From assembly GCA_024398665.1 (NCBI GenBank), contig JAKSIS010000001.1:38284-102283 (forward strand): a stretch of 64,000 bases of DNA, given 5' to 3'. The stretch comes from Bacteroidaceae bacterium. Lineage in GTDB: Bacteria; Bacteroidota; Bacteroidia; Bacteroidales; Bacteroidaceae. Shown piece by piece: positions 27,057-34,655 of the stretch (positions are counted from its first letter, which is position 1; the number at the start of each line of letters is the position of its first letter). The position numbers were made by a program, and so were the translations under genes. The notes under the pieces were generated by a model that was given only the letters and a program-made list of their open reading frames with translations, was not told where the DNA came from and made no database searches.

Positions 27057-28472
27057 TTACTTCTCGAAATGCTGGTAATCCTTGACCGATTTCCATGAAC
27101 CGCCCCATTTGAAACCTTTTTCCAGGAACAGGCGGTGGCAGGCGTCGCCCTTCACGATTCCATAGGGGACCACGGCGGCGCGGCCAGCGTAGGGGCGGCC
27201 GGCGGCGGGCTGCACGTTTCCGTTGGAATGGCAGCATGGGTTGTACAGCGGATTGATGTCAATGGCCATGCCGGCGCCATGTCTGGACGGTTTGCCCGTA
27301 TTCAGGACAGTGCGCCAGTTGAAGGCCGATGAGTTGTTGTCCGTCATGGAGAGTTCGTCATCGGCATTGTAATAGTCAATGAGCCGTATCTTTTCAATGG
27401 GATAGGACAGTGAGTACAGCTTGCGGAAAATATCCAGCACGTCTTTTGAAATATCCCTGTGCACTATGAGTTCGCCAACGTGCGTTGCGCCTTCAATGTC
27501 CTTGTGGAGCACAGTCAGGTACCGCAGCTCATCAACTCTGACAGTGCATCCGCTCCTCATTGAGCGCCCCTGCATCAGACTGAAAATGTGGTCGGGAACT
27601 GGCCGGTCGGTGAAAAAGGTGTCATCGGCCTGCCCGGACGGCACCTTGTCGCCCGGCACGAACGCGTCAGTGGCGCGCACAACCTTTATTCCGGCAATGC
27701 TGCGCATAGAGTTGCAGTATTCGCTCACGGTCCGTTCATCAACGGCCACTTTCTTGAGCGAGGTCGATGCGTGCATGAACCGGCCGTCACCTATGTGAAT
27801 GGCAACATGCTGTATATCAAGACCTTCAATTGTTGTGACAAAGCAGATTATGTCACCCGGCAGCAGTCTGACATCGGACACATCGGACTTGGGAATGTAA
27901 GTGAAAGGACTCCTGTTCAGATCCGCTTCAATCTGCGTTATTGAACTGCCCAATTTGGGGTATGAGTCAGGGTGCGTGCTCATGTAATTGATTGGATGGG
28001 CGTAGACCTTGCCGCCGCACTCCAGCGTCACGTCCTTCAATATGCCGCGCGCCTCATTGTGCCTGATCCATTCCGTAGTATAATGCAGCCGCTCCATATA
28101 GTCCGATGGCTGGCCGTGGCGGTAACGTGACTGCTGGACCATGAGCGCAAAGTCGCGGAAATCACCCTGGCTGCGGGCTGCACGCGCCAGATCGAGACAT
28201 GTTTCCACGAACAGTATGCAGTCTGTGCGGGTCAGGTAGATGCAGGTGGTTTCATCATCCGGTCCGTCCAGCGTGCCTGCCACGTAGGGCTGCCCCATGA
28301 GCATTCCGCCGGCTTTTAGCATGAGTTGTGCTGTGGATTCCTCCGGATTCAGCGAACCGATTATCTTCACCGCCAGCAGCGAGTCCTGCCTTGTGGTGGC
28401 ATAGCGCAGTTGCTGGGGAAAAAGCTGCGCCGCAGTCAGGACAGCGAGTATGGTCAGAATCAAACGCTTCAT
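27057..28472 (-). CDS. DUF1460 (amidase-like) and M15 peptidase fusion, exported cell-wall enzyme
   Basis: 471 residues, signal peptide MKRLILTILAVLTAAQLFPQ. The N-terminal two thirds match the DUF1460 family, a papain-like peptidoglycan amidase fold: RTDCILFVETCLDLARAA holds the Cys, and IQHVAIHIGDGRFMHAS the His. The last about 130 residues resemble an M15/VanY-type D-alanyl-D-alanine carboxypeptidase: SRHGAGMAIDINPLYNP supplies Zn ligands His and Asp, and SWKSVKDYQHFE the distal His. It would therefore cut two bonds of peptidoglycan. The start at 28472 is chosen for the signal peptide and the -7 box just upstream. It is flanked on both sides by 142-bp repeat elements. Confidence 0.82.
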   Translation of the reverse strand: MKRLILTILAVLTAAQLFPQQLRYATTRQDSLLAVKIIGSLNPEESTAQLMLKAGGMLMGQPYVAGTLDGPDDETTCIYLTRTDCILFVETCLDLARAARSQGDFRDFALMVQQSRYRHGQPSDYMERLHYTTEWIRHNEARGILKDVTLECGGKVYAHPINYMSTHPDSYPKLGSSITQIEADLNRSPFTYIPKSDVSDVRLLPGDIICFVTTIEGLDIQHVAIHIGDGRFMHASTSLKKVAVDERTVSEYCNSMRSIAGIKVVRATDAFVPGDKVPSGQADDTFFTDRPVPDHIFSLMQGRSMRSGCTVRVDELRYLTVLHKDIEGATHVGELIVHRDISKDVLDIFRKLYSLSYPIEKIRLIDYYNADDELSMTDNNSSAFNWRTVLNTGKPSRHGAGMAIDINPLYNPCCHSNGNVQPAAGRPYAGRAAVVPYGIVKGDACHRLFLEKGFKWGGSWKSVKDYQHFEK

Positions 28473-28477
28473 GCCTG

Positions 28478-28485
28478 CAAAGATA
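28478..28485 (-). promoter_or_regulatory. -7 promoter box of the DUF1460-M15 gene
   Basis: Minus strand TATCTTTG, exact TAnnTTTG, 5 nt from the start codon at 28472, so the transcript would be almost leaderless. No clear -33 element is seen. Confidence 0.4.
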
Positions 28486-28517
28486 GCGGTTTTCGCAAAC
28501 TGTCTTGCCGGAGGTTC

Positions 28518-28782
28518 CGCCAAAGTGTCCCGCCCTTAGCTTTCCCGGGACTTTCGCCAAAGTGTCCCGCAGTGACACCGCGATGGAACCATTCTGTCTG
28601 CAATCACTGCGGATTTTCTTCCGCCTGTCTGAGGTGGTTCCGCCAAAGTGTCCCGCAGTGACACCGCGATGGAATCATTCTGACTGCAATCACTGCGGGA
28701 CATACGCTCCTGAGGAGGGCGTGTAACGCAGAATACGTATGCACCTGCGCTGTAGTGGCGGTGCGTGCGGGACACTTTGGCG
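28518..28782. repeat. Repeat locus B: 142-bp element plus extension
   Basis: The 142-bp element lies at 28641-28782, with termini cgccaaagtgtcccgca and tgcgggacactttggcg. Further left-type termini at 28518 and 28555 precede it; 28555-28640 is the counterpart of the 82-bp extension in loci A and D, in reverse orientation. Same orientation as locus C. Confidence 0.85.
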
Positions 28783-28829
28783 AACTCAGGAAGGCGGTCC
28801 GCACAGGACACTTTAGTGAACTTACGAAT

Positions 28830-28935
28830 GTGGTGCGTGCGTGTCGCTTTGTTGGGCGTGGTGCGTGCGTGTCGCTTTGTTGGGCGTGGTGCGTGCGTGA
28901 CGCTTTGTTGGGCGTGGTGCGTGCGTGACGCTTTG
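28830..28935. repeat. 28-bp tandem array attached to locus B
   Basis: Units start at 28830, 28858, 28886 and 28914 (the last partial). Each contains gtggtgcgtgcgtg and cgctttgttgggc; the final unit changes to ctttggcgggacgccc, which resembles a right-type element end. It stops just before the RAYT stop codon. Predicted minus-strand peptides here (HARTTPNKA repeats) are read-through of the array. Confidence 0.85.
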
Positions 28936-28948
28936 GCGGGACGCCCAC

Positions 28949-29882
28949 TTAGCGGATGTATTTTCTGATCTCTTCTTCCGGCAGTCTGCATAGGGTGGCC
29001 AACTGTCGGAATGCGATTCCGTATCTGCGGCGCAACTCTTTGGCAAATGACATTCTCTGATGTACGTTCAACCAACGTGCATCGTGCTTGTGGAACAGTT
29101 CAAAACAAAGGTCTGCGGCCACTCTTCTGGACTCCAGGTATTCCATCGTTATTCCGCGCACCTTTTCCATCTTGCTGACAATCTTTTCATCCCTGCTTTT
29201 GCTGTTTGCCAAGAATACGCGGAAACAGTTGTGAGTCTGATAGATAGATTCAAAAAGTCCGATATCAATGTAGTTCTGGGGCAGCAGAAAGCCATTGCAT
29301 ACCAACCAGTCATCAGGAACGGGTTTTCTGCTGTGAAGCATCGACTCCTTTTCTCTGAATGACAGTTCACCAATCGGTTTTGGCCTGATGACTTGTCCAT
29401 CGGACTGGATGGACCAGATTGGAAGTGACTGCTTCTGCCTGAAATAGAGCGAACCGCTACCCCAAAGGTAATCCCATGGCAAAACTTTCTTGCCGTCTTT
29501 CGTCGCCTGGAAGATTGTGTACACACCGAGATTCTTCAAATAATCGTCGCTGCTGGCCTGATACAGTTCATAATTCAGTTTTACATCGTACATGCTGCCA
29601 CGCGTTCAGTTTTACATCGTACATGCTGCCACGCGTTGCAGCTATGTAACGCATGGTTGAAATCAGATATGCTTTCTTGAATTTGGTGCATTCCTTTTCC
29701 GTTCCGAACAGAAGAATGTGCGGGTGGGTGTCTTCAATAGAGAATGATACGACTTTCGCTTCAGAATTGGCGGCACAGACTCCAACCCTGTTGAATGCGG
29801 CAAAGAAATCTGTTTCTGAAATGATGAAATTACGGGCGTCATCGCCATTGGCGAACAAATGAAAATAATGGTTGTATTCCAT
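28949..29882 (-). pseudogene. RAYT-like Y1 transposase (REP-associated), frameshifted by a 31-bp duplication
   Basis: Two overlapping frames form one protein of 300 residues if one copy of a 31-bp tandem duplication (29576-29606 and 29607-29637) is removed; the length then divides exactly by three. The N-terminal part has an HUH-type motif (FSIEDTHPHILLFG, His53/His55). Further on, GVYTIFQATKDGKKV followed by DYLWGSG mirrors the catalytic-Tyr region (YxxxNPVRAGLV then DYxWSS) of Y1/RAYT transposases. The C-terminus (ELRRRYGIAFRQLATLCRLP) is helix-turn-helix-like. RAYTs excise and mobilise REP hairpins as single strands. It is surrounded by four 142-bp palindrome-ended elements. The family call is by motif only. 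Confidence 0.65.
29576..29637. repeat. 31-bp tandem duplication inside the transposase gene
   Basis: Two identical 31-bp units, 29576-29606 and 29607-29637, beginning cagttttacatcgtacatgc. The length is not a multiple of three, so the frame shifts. Either a recent slippage mutation or an assembly error. Confidence 0.95.
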
Positions 29883-29909
29883 GATATCAAATGATTAGAT
29901 TTTCGATTC

Positions 29910-29940
29910 CAAAGATAACATGTGAAAAAGCCGATGTCAA
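29910..29940 (-). promoter_or_regulatory. Promoter of the RAYT-like gene
   Basis: Minus strand: TTG (29938-29940), 20-nt spacer, TATCTTTG (29910-29917), exact TAnnTTTG. The start codon at 29882 is 27 nt downstream. Confidence 0.55.
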
Positions 29941-30013
29941 GCATTTCGCTGAAAAATTTTCATGGTGTTGGCTGTTTTCGCAAAATGTAGCGCCGGAGCT
30001 TTCCCGGAGGTTC

Positions 30014-30155
30014 CGCCAAAGTGTCCCGCAGTGACACCGCGATGAAGCCATTCTGACTGCGGTCTCTGCGGGACATACGCTCCTGGGGAGGGTGTGTAAC
30101 GCAGAATACGTACGCACCTGCGCTGTGGGGGCGGTGCGTGCGGGACACTTTGGCG
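30014..30155. repeat. Repeat locus C: 142-bp palindrome-ended element
   Basis: Cleanest copy: left terminus cgccaaagtgtcccgca (30014-30030) and right terminus tgcgggacactttggcg (30139-30155) are perfect 17-bp inverted repeats. The interior carries agaatacgtacgcacctgcg (30103-30122), part of a possible hairpin cgcacc/ggtgcg. Same orientation as locus B. Confidence 0.9.
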
Positions 30156-30263
30156 AACTCAGGAAGGCGGTCCGCACGGGACACTTTGACGAACTCAGGA
30201 AGGCGGTCCGCACGGGACACTTTGGCGAACTCAGGAAGGCGGTCCGCACGGGACACTTTGACG
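30156..30263. repeat. 36-bp tandem array (three units) extending locus C
   Basis: Units 30156-30191, 30192-30227 and 30228-30263, each of the form aactcaggaaggcggtccgc followed by acgggacactttgacg or -ggcg. Each unit ends with the right terminus of the 142-bp element, so the array looks like repeated duplication of that end. Confidence 0.95.
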
Positions 30264-30273
30264 AAAAACCGCG

Positions 30274-30281
30274 TATATTTG
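30274..30281 (+). promoter_or_regulatory. -7 promoter box of the YbaK/ProX-like gene
   Basis: TATATTTG, exact TAnnTTTG, 8 nt before the start codon at 30290. Any -33 element must lie inside the repeat array just upstream (TTTG at 30257-30260 is only 13 nt away). Confidence 0.45.
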
Positions 30282-30289
30282 TCGTCACT

Positions 30290-30862
30290 ATGGAACAGTC
30301 GGAACGCGAATCATTGAGGAAAAAGGTGCTGGACTTCCTGACGGAGAACGGCATAGAGTATGAGTTGTACACCCACCCGGAACTGTCGTCGATAGACGAG
30401 TGTCTGGAATACTGGAAGGACATTCATGACGCCACGCACTGCAAGAACCTGTTTTTCCGAAACCACAAGGGCAACCGGCATTATCTGGTAAGCATGGAGT
30501 GTCACAAGGATCTGGACATACACGGACTGGAGCACATGGTCCGTCAGGGCAAACTGTCATTCGCATCGGAAGAAAGGATGATGCGCTGCCTGGGACTGCA
30601 TCCGGGTTCGGTATCGGCCTTCGGACTTATCAATGACATTCATCCCGATAACCCGAATCCGAAGGAACTGTTCGATGACGGCCATAGGGTCAAATATTTC
30701 ATTGACAGCGACTTGCAGAAGGTGGGAAAGATCAGTTTCCACCCTTGCGAGAACACAGCCAGCGTGGTTGTGAGCCACGCCGGATTTATGAAGTTCCTTG
30801 AAATCTGGGGAGGTCAGGTCGAGTGGCTTGACATGTCACCAGGCCAGCATGATGCGGAATGA
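30290..30862 (+). CDS. YbaK/ProX-type prolyl-tRNA editing protein
   Basis: 190 residues, the free-standing INS-like editing domain that hydrolyses mischarged aminoacyl-tRNA (typically Ala- or Cys-tRNA-Pro). Family marks: FLTENGIEYELYTHPE at the N-terminus, CKNLFFRNHKGNRHYLVSME with the catalytic Lys region, RQGKLSFASEERMMRCLGLHPGSVSAFGLIND, and SFHPCENTASVVVSH. The start at 30290 agrees with the -7 box; a longer upstream frame runs through the repeat array and is not real. The 3' end overlaps the convergent lipoprotein gene by 27 nt. Confidence 0.88.
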   Translation: MEQSERESLRKKVLDFLTENGIEYELYTHPELSSIDECLEYWKDIHDATHCKNLFFRNHKGNRHYLVSMECHKDLDIHGLEHMVRQGKLSFASEERMMRCLGLHPGSVSAFGLINDIHPDNPNPKELFDDGHRVKYFIDSDLQKVGKISFHPCENTASVVVSHAGFMKFLEIWGGQVEWLDMSPGQHDAE

Positions 30863-31270
30863 CATGGCTTCCGGCACATCACCGGCAAAGTCGCTGTCAG
30901 TGACATAGACCGTTACGCCTCCATCATAGTATTCATAATCTATTGTCCGTGTCCATCTCTGGCCGCTGCCGTTTTCATAGTGGCGTACAAAAGGCAGCTG
31001 CGCCTGTGCATCCTTGCCGACAAAGAGATAGCAGTTGACCTGACCGCCGCGCAGAACGCTGTAATTCAGATTGGGAATTCTGACATCGGCCTTGTAATAA
31101 CCGTTCAGGCCGTCCGTATCACTCAGTCTGGTCCAGCAGTCCACGTTGAACTCACCGCTGTACCATCGGACTTCTTCAGACAGTTCATCGCGAATTGTCG
31201 AGGCGTCGTTTTCACAAGACATCAGTCCGAATGCCATGATTGCCATGGCTGCAAATGCTATCTTTTTCAT
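30836..31270 (-). CDS. Small lipoprotein, function unknown
   Basis: 144 residues with a lipoprotein signal (MKKIAFAAMAIMAFGLMSC, lipid Cys19). The mature part is beta-rich with regular aromatics (VRWYSGEFNVDCWTRL, YYKADVRIPNLNYSVL, WTRTIDYEYYDGG), suggesting a small beta-sandwich. No family recognised. It is convergent with, and overlaps, the ProX-like gene; upstream is repeat locus D. Confidence 0.65.
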   Translation of the reverse strand: MKKIAFAAMAIMAFGLMSCENDASTIRDELSEEVRWYSGEFNVDCWTRLSDTDGLNGYYKADVRIPNLNYSVLRGGQVNCYLFVGKDAQAQLPFVRHYENGSGQRWTRTIDYEYYDGGVTVYVTDSDFAGDVPEAMSFRIMLAW

Positions 31271-31361
31271 AATTCCAATTATTATCCGATGTAAAGGTGG
31301 GGAGAAGAAAATACCCGGGAAAGGAAAAATGCCTACGGTATCAGGGGATTTTTCCTAATTC

Positions 31362-31646
31362 TGCCAAAGTGTCCCGTGCGGACCGCCTTCCTGAATTCGC
31401 CAAAGTGTCCCGCTGGAGCTTTCGCCAAAGTGTCCCGCAAGCACCTCACCCACAGCGCAGGTGCGTGCGTTTTCTGCGTTACACACCCTCCCCAGGAGCG
31501 TATGTCCCGCAGAGACCTCAGTCAGAATGGCTTCATCGCGGTGTCACTGCGGGACACTTTGGCGGAACTCAGGCAGGCGGAGGAAAATCCGCAAAGATTG
31601 CAGTCAGAATGGCTTCATCGCGGTGTCACTGCGGGACACTTTGGCG
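31362..31646. repeat. Repeat locus D: 142-bp element plus 82-bp extension
   Basis: The 142-bp element 31423-31564 has termini cgccaaagtgtcccgca and tgcgggacactttggcg; an 82-bp extension ends at 31646 in another right-type terminus, as in locus A (same orientation). Two further left-type termini lie at 31362 and 31398. Gene-free. Confidence 0.85.
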
Positions 31647-31660
31647 AAACCTCCGGGAAA

Positions 31661-31801
31661 GCTCCGGCGGGCAGCGGAAATCCGGGTCACTTGGCGGAAG
31701 CTCCGGCGGGCAGCGGAAATCCGGGTCACTTGGGGAAAGCTCCGGCGCGGCAGCGGAAATCCGGGTCACTTGGCGGAAGCTCCGGCGGGCAGCGGAAATT
31801 C
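31661..31801. repeat. 39-40-bp tandem array next to locus D
   Basis: Units start at 31661, 31700, 31739 and 31779 (the last partial). Each contains gctccggcgggcagcggaaa and ccgggtcacttggcgg. The array lies between locus D and the murF promoter. Confidence 0.9.
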
Positions 31802-31894
31802 CGCAGGCGGGTGGCGCAAATTGGTCAGGGGTGCCCCCGATTCAGAAACCGGGCCGGTTCGCAGAAACTGGGCGGGTTTTGCGGAATCTGTTCC

Positions 31895-31911
31895 TAATTT
31901 TGCTAATTTTG
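31895..31911 (+). promoter_or_regulatory. Two tandem -7 boxes upstream of murF
   Basis: TAATTTTG occurs twice, at 31895-31902 and 31904-31911, both exact TAnnTTTG. TTTG at 31878-31881 could serve as -33. The second box ends 7 nt before the start codon. Confidence 0.5.
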
Positions 31912-31918
31912 CGGTATT

Positions 31919-33223
31919 ATGGAGATTGGGCAGATTTACGCGCTATTCCAGGAGTGCAGTGGAGTGACTACTGACAGCCGCAGGTGCGGGCCGGGGCTGA
32001 TGTTCTTTGCTCTCAAGGGCGAACGGTTTGACGGAAATGAATTCGTCAGGACGGCGCTGGAGCAGGGGTGCAGCTATGCTGTCATGGATGATGCGGCCAG
32101 GGCCGATGCCGCAGACAGCCGTATGATTCTTGTGGACAACGTGCTTGACACGCTGCAGCAGCTGGCCGCTTTCCACCGCCGCCAGCTGGGGACTCCCGTA
32201 ATAGGAATCACCGGCACCAACGGCAAGACCACGACCAAGGAACTGACTGCCGCCGTAATGTCATCGACCTTCAATATCCTTTACACGCAGGGCAACCTGA
32301 ACAATTCGATAGGCGTGCCGCTGACAGTGCTGGGATTCAGGCCTGAACATGACTACGCCATTGTCGAGATGGGTGCCAGCCACCCGGGCGACATAGATGA
32401 ACTGGTACGCGTAAGCCAGCCTGACTGCGGCCTTATCACCAACGTGGGCAAGGCGCACCTGCTGGGATTCGGTTCGTTCGATGGCGTGAAGAAGACCAAG
32501 GGCGAACTCTATGACTGGCTGCGCTCACACGGAGGTTTCGCATTCCTGAACCGCGACAACGCGCACCTGGTGGAAATGTCCGCCGGTCTGCCCGTGCTGG
32601 AATACGGCAGGCCCGGCAGTGAGGGCCTTCTGGTTGAAGGCGAGGTGCTGGAGTGCAACCCGTACGTGAAGTTCCGCTGGCGCCGTGAAAAGGGTCCGTG
32701 GCATACCGTCCAGACCAGTCTGATAGGCGCCTATAACGTGGACAACGCCCTGGCGGCCATAACGGTAGGCATGCATTTCGGCGTGAAGGAGGACGATGCC
32801 AGCCGGGCGATATCGGACTTCAGACCGCAGAACAACCGTTCGCAGCTGACAGTGACCGGCAGCAACAGCCTGGTGGTCGATGCCTACAACGCCAATCCCA
32901 CCAGCATGATGGCCGCGCTGGAGAACTTCAGCATGATGAAGGCCGATGCGAAGATGCTGATTCTGGGCGACATGCGCGAACTGGGCGAAGCGTCGGGCCT
33001 TGAACACAGGAAGATTGTCGAAGCCATAAGGGAATTCGGGTTCGATGACGTGTGGCTGGTGGGCGATGAATTCGCAAAGGCAGCCGCCGGCATGCCGTAC
33101 CGCCTGTTCGAAAACGTGGACATGGTGAATGAGGAACTGAAACTTAACAAAGTGGAGGGAAAGACTATACTTATCAAAGGATCCAACAGCATAGGATTGA
33201 CAAAAACATTAACCAATTTATAA
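31919..33223 (+). CDS. murF: UDP-N-acetylmuramoyl-tripeptide--D-alanyl-D-alanine ligase
   Basis: 434-residue cytoplasmic Mur ligase that adds D-Ala-D-Ala to the UDP-MurNAc-tripeptide, the last cytoplasmic step in peptidoglycan precursor synthesis. N-terminal domain with TDSRRCGPGLMFFALKG; ATP-binding loop GITGTNGKTTTKEL at about residue 95; central NLNNSIGVPLTVLG and MGASHPGDIDELV; C-terminal VVDAYNANPTSMMAALENF and ILGDMRELGEAS, both typical of MurF rather than MurE. It is the first gene of an operon with an SGNH hydrolase (2 nt gap), folP and cdaA. Confidence 0.95.
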   Translation: MEIGQIYALFQECSGVTTDSRRCGPGLMFFALKGERFDGNEFVRTALEQGCSYAVMDDAARADAADSRMILVDNVLDTLQQLAAFHRRQLGTPVIGITGTNGKTTTKELTAAVMSSTFNILYTQGNLNNSIGVPLTVLGFRPEHDYAIVEMGASHPGDIDELVRVSQPDCGLITNVGKAHLLGFGSFDGVKKTKGELYDWLRSHGGFAFLNRDNAHLVEMSAGLPVLEYGRPGSEGLLVEGEVLECNPYVKFRWRREKGPWHTVQTSLIGAYNVDNALAAITVGMHFGVKEDDASRAISDFRPQNNRSQLTVTGSNSLVVDAYNANPTSMMAALENFSMMKADAKMLILGDMRELGEASGLEHRKIVEAIREFGFDDVWLVGDEFAKAAAGMPYRLFENVDMVNEELKLNKVEGKTILIKGSNSIGLTKTLTNL

Positions 33224-33225
33224 TT

Positions 33226-33894
33226 ATGAAGAAATTTGCAGCTCTTTTAGCGTGTGTTGTCGTATGCGGCGCCATGTCCGCCCAGTTGAAGGTTTCAGTC
33301 ATGGGTGACTCATATTCAACCTTTACCGGATCAATGCCCAGGTATTATGACACTTTCTATCCCAACCAGTTCTGCGGCGTTACCGAACAGAGCCAGCAGT
33401 GGTGGGCCCAGGTAATAGAATCGAACGGATGGGTTCTGGAAAAGAACGACTCATGGTCAGGAAGCACCGTGTGCTGCCGCGGATACAACCATGACGACTA
33501 TTCGGACCGTGCATTCGTGACACGTCTGAACTGCATAGGCAATCCCGATATCCTGTTCATATTCGGCGGAACCAATGACGACTGGACACATGAACCTTTC
33601 GGTGACTACAAGTATTCGGACTGGACAAAGGAGGACCTTTACTTTTACCGTCCGGCATTTGCATATCTGCTTGACAATCTGAAGAAACTGTATCCCAACA
33701 TGAAGATATACTCACTTCTCAACGACGGCATGTCTGAAAATCTGGGCGAATCGATGAGGGAGATATGCAAGCACTACAATGTTCCCGTAATCGCTGTCGA
33801 TGGCATTGAGAAGCGCATGAACCACCCTACAGCTGCCGGCATGACCAAGATTGCTGAGCAGATCAACGCCTTCATGGCCGCTGAAAAGAAGTGA
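33226..33894 (+). CDS. SGNH/GDSL-family hydrolase, exported
   Basis: 222 residues, signal peptide MKKFAALLACVVVCGAMSAQ. The SGNH blocks are present in order: VMGDSYSTF (nucleophile Ser), a Gly in block II, FGGTNDDW (block III Asn), and NHPTAAGM (catalytic His, preceded by Asp about three residues earlier). Such enzymes are esterases or deacetylases, often of acetylated sugars. Its place between murF and folP in one transcription unit suggests, but does not show, action on cell-wall material. The stop overlaps the folP start (TGATG). Confidence 0.85.
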   Translation: MKKFAALLACVVVCGAMSAQLKVSVMGDSYSTFTGSMPRYYDTFYPNQFCGVTEQSQQWWAQVIESNGWVLEKNDSWSGSTVCCRGYNHDDYSDRAFVTRLNCIGNPDILFIFGGTNDDWTHEPFGDYKYSDWTKEDLYFYRPAFAYLLDNLKKLYPNMKIYSLLNDGMSENLGESMREICKHYNVPVIAVDGIEKRMNHPTAAGMTKIAEQINAFMAAEKK

Positions 33895-34655
33895 TGGCCA
33901 AGGTCCTGGGAATTGTCAACGTGACCCCTGACTCGTTCTGGGAGGGGTCACGCATGACTGACCGCAAAGCGCTGGTGGAGCGTGTCGGTTCGATGATCTC
34001 CTGCGGGGCCCATGCTGTGGACATAGGCGGCTTTTCTACCCGTCCGGGGTTTGAGGCCGTGCCTGAAACTGAGGAACTGGAACGTCTGGACCGGGGGCTT
34101 GACGCCATCCGCACGGACTTTCCGGATTTCCCTGTTTCTGTGGACACGTTCCGTCCGGCAGTGGCGCGCCATTGCATTGAAAGGTGGAACGTGCAGATTG
34201 TGAATGACGTGTCAGGCGGCAGCGCCGGCATGTTTGAACTGCTCCGTGAAAAGGACGTGAAATATGTTCTGACCTGTTCAATGCCTGTGGAAAATGACGT
34301 GATTCAGGAAATGGAGTCATTTTTTTCAAGCAGGCTTGAAGAACTGTCGGACATGAGGGACAGGGTCATTCTGGATCCCGGATTCGGATTCGGAAAGACA
34401 CTGGATGACAATTACAGGGTCCTGGCCTCTCTAGGACGTCTCAAGAGATTCGGCTGTGAGGTCCTTGCAGGCATGTCCCGCAAGTCCATGGCATACAGGC
34501 TGCTGGGAACGACAGCTGAAGACAGCCTGAACGCTACGACGGTGCTTGACACTGTAGCCCTGGCTGCCGGTGCGGACTGGATCAGGGTGCATGACGTTAA
34601 GGAAGCCGTACAGGCGGTGCGGATTATGGAAAAGCTAAATGAAAACAGGATATGA
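33894..34655 (+). CDS. folP: Dihydropteroate synthase
   Basis: 253-residue TIM barrel that condenses p-aminobenzoate with dihydropterin pyrophosphate in folate synthesis. Motifs in order: GIVNVTPDSFWEGS, DIGGFSTRPGFEAV, VSVDTFRP, IVNDVSGG, DPGFGFGKT, GMSRKSM and RVHDV. The GTG at 33891 is passed over in favour of the ATG at 33894, which overlaps the stop of the previous gene. The 3' end overlaps cdaA by ATGA. Confidence 0.95.
   Translation: MAKVLGIVNVTPDSFWEGSRMTDRKALVERVGSMISCGAHAVDIGGFSTRPGFEAVPETEELERLDRGLDAIRTDFPDFPVSVDTFRPAVARHCIERWNVQIVNDVSGGSAGMFELLREKDVKYVLTCSMPVENDVIQEMESFFSSRLEELSDMRDRVILDPGFGFGKTLDDNYRVLASLGRLKRFGCEVLAGMSRKSMAYRLLGTTAEDSLNATTVLDTVALAAGADWIRVHDVKEAVQAVRIMEKLNENRI

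Noticed and set aside
28536-29075. Minus-strand open frames with HARTTPNK repeats, and the plus-strand frame starting at 30092
   Set aside because: Translations of the 28-bp and 36-bp tandem arrays; the second merely runs in frame into the ProX-like gene, whose promoter and start are at 30274 and 30290.
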